A stretch of DNA of 15,275 nt, from the NCBI GenBank assembly GCA_003022085.1, contig PXQK01000168.1, positions 1 to 15,275 on the forward strand, read 5' to 3'. How positions within the stretch are numbered: the first letter of the stretch is position 1; every line of letters begins with the position of its first letter. The notes beneath the pieces were generated by a model that was not told where the DNA came from, made no database searches, and was given only the letters and a program-made list of their open reading frames with translations. This document shows, one piece after another, positions 14,457 through 15,275 of the stretch. This stretch comes from Halobacteriales archaeon QH_10_65_19. Lineage in GTDB: Archaea > Halobacteriota > Halobacteria > Halobacteriales > Haloarculaceae. The position numbers and the translations under genes are program-made.

Positions 14457-15193
14457 TCCATCCCCCCGTTGACGCCGAGCACCTGACCGGTCATGTAGCT
14501 CGACTCTTCACTGGCCAGAAAGCGGACCATCCCCACGATATCCTCGACCTCCGCGAACCGGTCCAGCGGGATCCGTTCGAGGATCTGGTTCCTGACGCGG
14601 TCAGGGACCTCCGCGAGCATGTCGGTCTCGACGAAGCCCGGCGCGACGCAGTTCGCCGTCGAGCCGTTTCGGGCCATCTCTAGCGCGATTGTCCGGGTGA
14701 ACCCGAACAGCCCGCTCTTGGTCGCGGCGTAGTTCGACTGCCCGTAGTTCCCCTGCTGGCCGACAACAGACGAGATGTTGATGAGCCGACCCTCGTCGGC
14801 CTGCCGCAGGTCCTCGAAACAGTGTTTCGTACAGTTGTACGTCCCGCCGAGGTTGACATCTATCACCCTGTCCCAGTCCTCGCGGGTCATGTTCTCGAAC
14901 TTCCGGTCGACGGTGACGCCGGCGTTGTTCACCAGCACGTCAATCGATCCGAACTCCTGTGTTGCGGCCTCATACATCGCGCCCACCTCGTTGAACTCGG
15001 AGACGTCGGCCTGTGCGACCATCGCGTTGCCGGGGCCCTCACTGATGATGTCGCGTACCTTGTACGCGGCGTCCTCCGAGGACCGGTAGTTGACGACGAC
15101 CTCCGCGCCGTTCTCACCGAACTCCTCGGCGATCCCTCTCCCTATTCCCTTTGACGCACCCGTAACGAGACATGTTCGGTTTTCGAGTAGCAT
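14450..15193 (-). CDS. phaB: SDR-family acetoacetyl-CoA / 3-oxoacyl reductase, PhaB-like
   Basis: 247-aa classical short-chain dehydrogenase, the usual length. Cofactor motif TGASKGIG (11-18), N35-Y36-R37 after the second strand favouring NADPH, NNAG (89-92), catalytic tetrad N114, S142, Y155, K159, and the C-terminal PGFVETDM segment. It reduces 3-ketoacyl-CoA to (R)-3-hydroxyacyl-CoA, the monomer for polyhydroxyalkanoate. First gene of the operon with thiolase alpha and the OB-fold chain, all overlapping. Start ATG 15193 follows a good Shine-Dalgarno. It could equally be called FabG; the haloarchaeal operon context favours PhaB. No PHA synthase is in the window. Confidence 0.9.
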   Translation of the reverse strand: MLLENRTCLVTGASKGIGRGIAEEFGENGAEVVVNYRSSEDAAYKVRDIISEGPGNAMVAQADVSEFNEVGAMYEAATQEFGSIDVLVNNAGVTVDRKFENMTREDWDRVIDVNLGGTYNCTKHCFEDLRQADEGRLINISSVVGQQGNYGQSNYAATKSGLFGFTRTIALEMARNGSTANCVAPGFVETDMLAEVPDRVRNQILERIPLDRFAEVEDIVGMVRFLASEESSYMTGQVLGVNGGMEW

Positions 15194-15199
15194 CGGTTA

Positions 15200-15205
15200 C
15201 ACCTC
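15200..15205 (-). promoter_or_regulatory. Shine-Dalgarno of the phaB-like gene
   Basis: Minus-strand GAGGTG, six bases before the ATG at 15193, matches the 3' end of haloarchaeal 16S rRNA. It contrasts with the leaderless genes in the rest of the window and fixes this start. An AT-rich box (ctttatgag, about 15228-15236) lies upstream as a possible TATA element. Confidence 0.65.
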
Positions 15206-15275
15206 GTCTTGGTGGTTGGATGCACTCACTCATAAAGGTGGTTTGTTCACTTTGTTTTATGAATATTACAATTCA

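Noticed and set aside
13602..14486. 294-codon open frame opposite the thiolase gene
   Set aside because: Antisense shadow of a strongly conserved thiolase; no start signal and no family resemblance.

Overview
The window looks like a piece of chromosome from a halophilic archaeon (class Halobacteria). It is GC-rich overall, its soluble proteins are strongly acidic, several starts have a TATA-like box about 25-30 nt upstream with almost no leader, and the gene content is typically haloarchaeal: retinal synthesis, REC/PAS kinases, a TFB-like protein, and a PHA-type thiolase with an OB-fold partner. I cannot name the genus.

Layout. (1) 167-1281, minus: a broken histidine kinase that has lost its dimerisation/H-box region and has a four-helix membrane domain after the ATPase domain. 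(2) 1408-3224, minus: a coupled pair, lycopene cyclase (crtY) then a Brp/Blh-type beta-carotene cleavage protein, which together take lycopene to retinal. No opsin gene lies in the window. (3) 3225-3709: a long intergenic region with promoters in both directions and nested inverted repeats. (4) 3710-5680, plus: a standalone OLD-family ATPase/TOPRIM nuclease, a probable defence or DNA-repair protein. (5) 5792-6202, minus: an unrecognised small acidic protein with a strong TATA box. (6) 6392-7807, minus: a REC-PAS-HATPase sensor protein without a recognisable phosphoacceptor histidine, divergent from (7) 7931-8713, plus: a two-domain glyoxalase/VOC protein. (8) 8795-9370, minus: an AT-richer unknown gene with a possible zinc site. 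(9) 9414-9673: tRNA-Leu(UAG) with a 74-bp direct repeat that copies its 3' end, like an integration (att) scar. (10) 9728-10063, plus: a very small TFB-like single cyclin-repeat protein. (11) 10126-10701, minus: a winged-helix regulator. (12) 10757-11904, minus: a DinB/Pol IV gene interrupted by a frameshift and a probable internal deletion. (13) 11941-12130: a possible decayed IS200/IS605-type end. (14) 12195-12733, plus: an unknown gene readable only if two single-G insertions are removed. (15) 12774-12835: three tandem short-loop hairpins at a convergent junction. (16) 12898-15193, minus: an overlapping three-gene operon, SDR acetoacetyl-CoA reductase (PhaB-like), thiolase alpha subunit and OB-fold (DUF35) beta subunit, probably supplying hydroxyacyl-CoA for polyhydroxyalkanoate or related acyl metabolism.

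Two themes stand out. Three genes (kinase, dinB, the unknown at 12195) carry frame-breaking lesions, so this is either a decaying region or an assembly with indel errors. The strongest leads for something less ordinary are the OLD nuclease with the palindromic region upstream, the duplicated tRNA-Leu end beside AT-richer cargo, the kinase without an H-box histidine, the kinase with a trailing membrane domain, and the thiolase OB-fold partner that has lost all its zinc cysteines.
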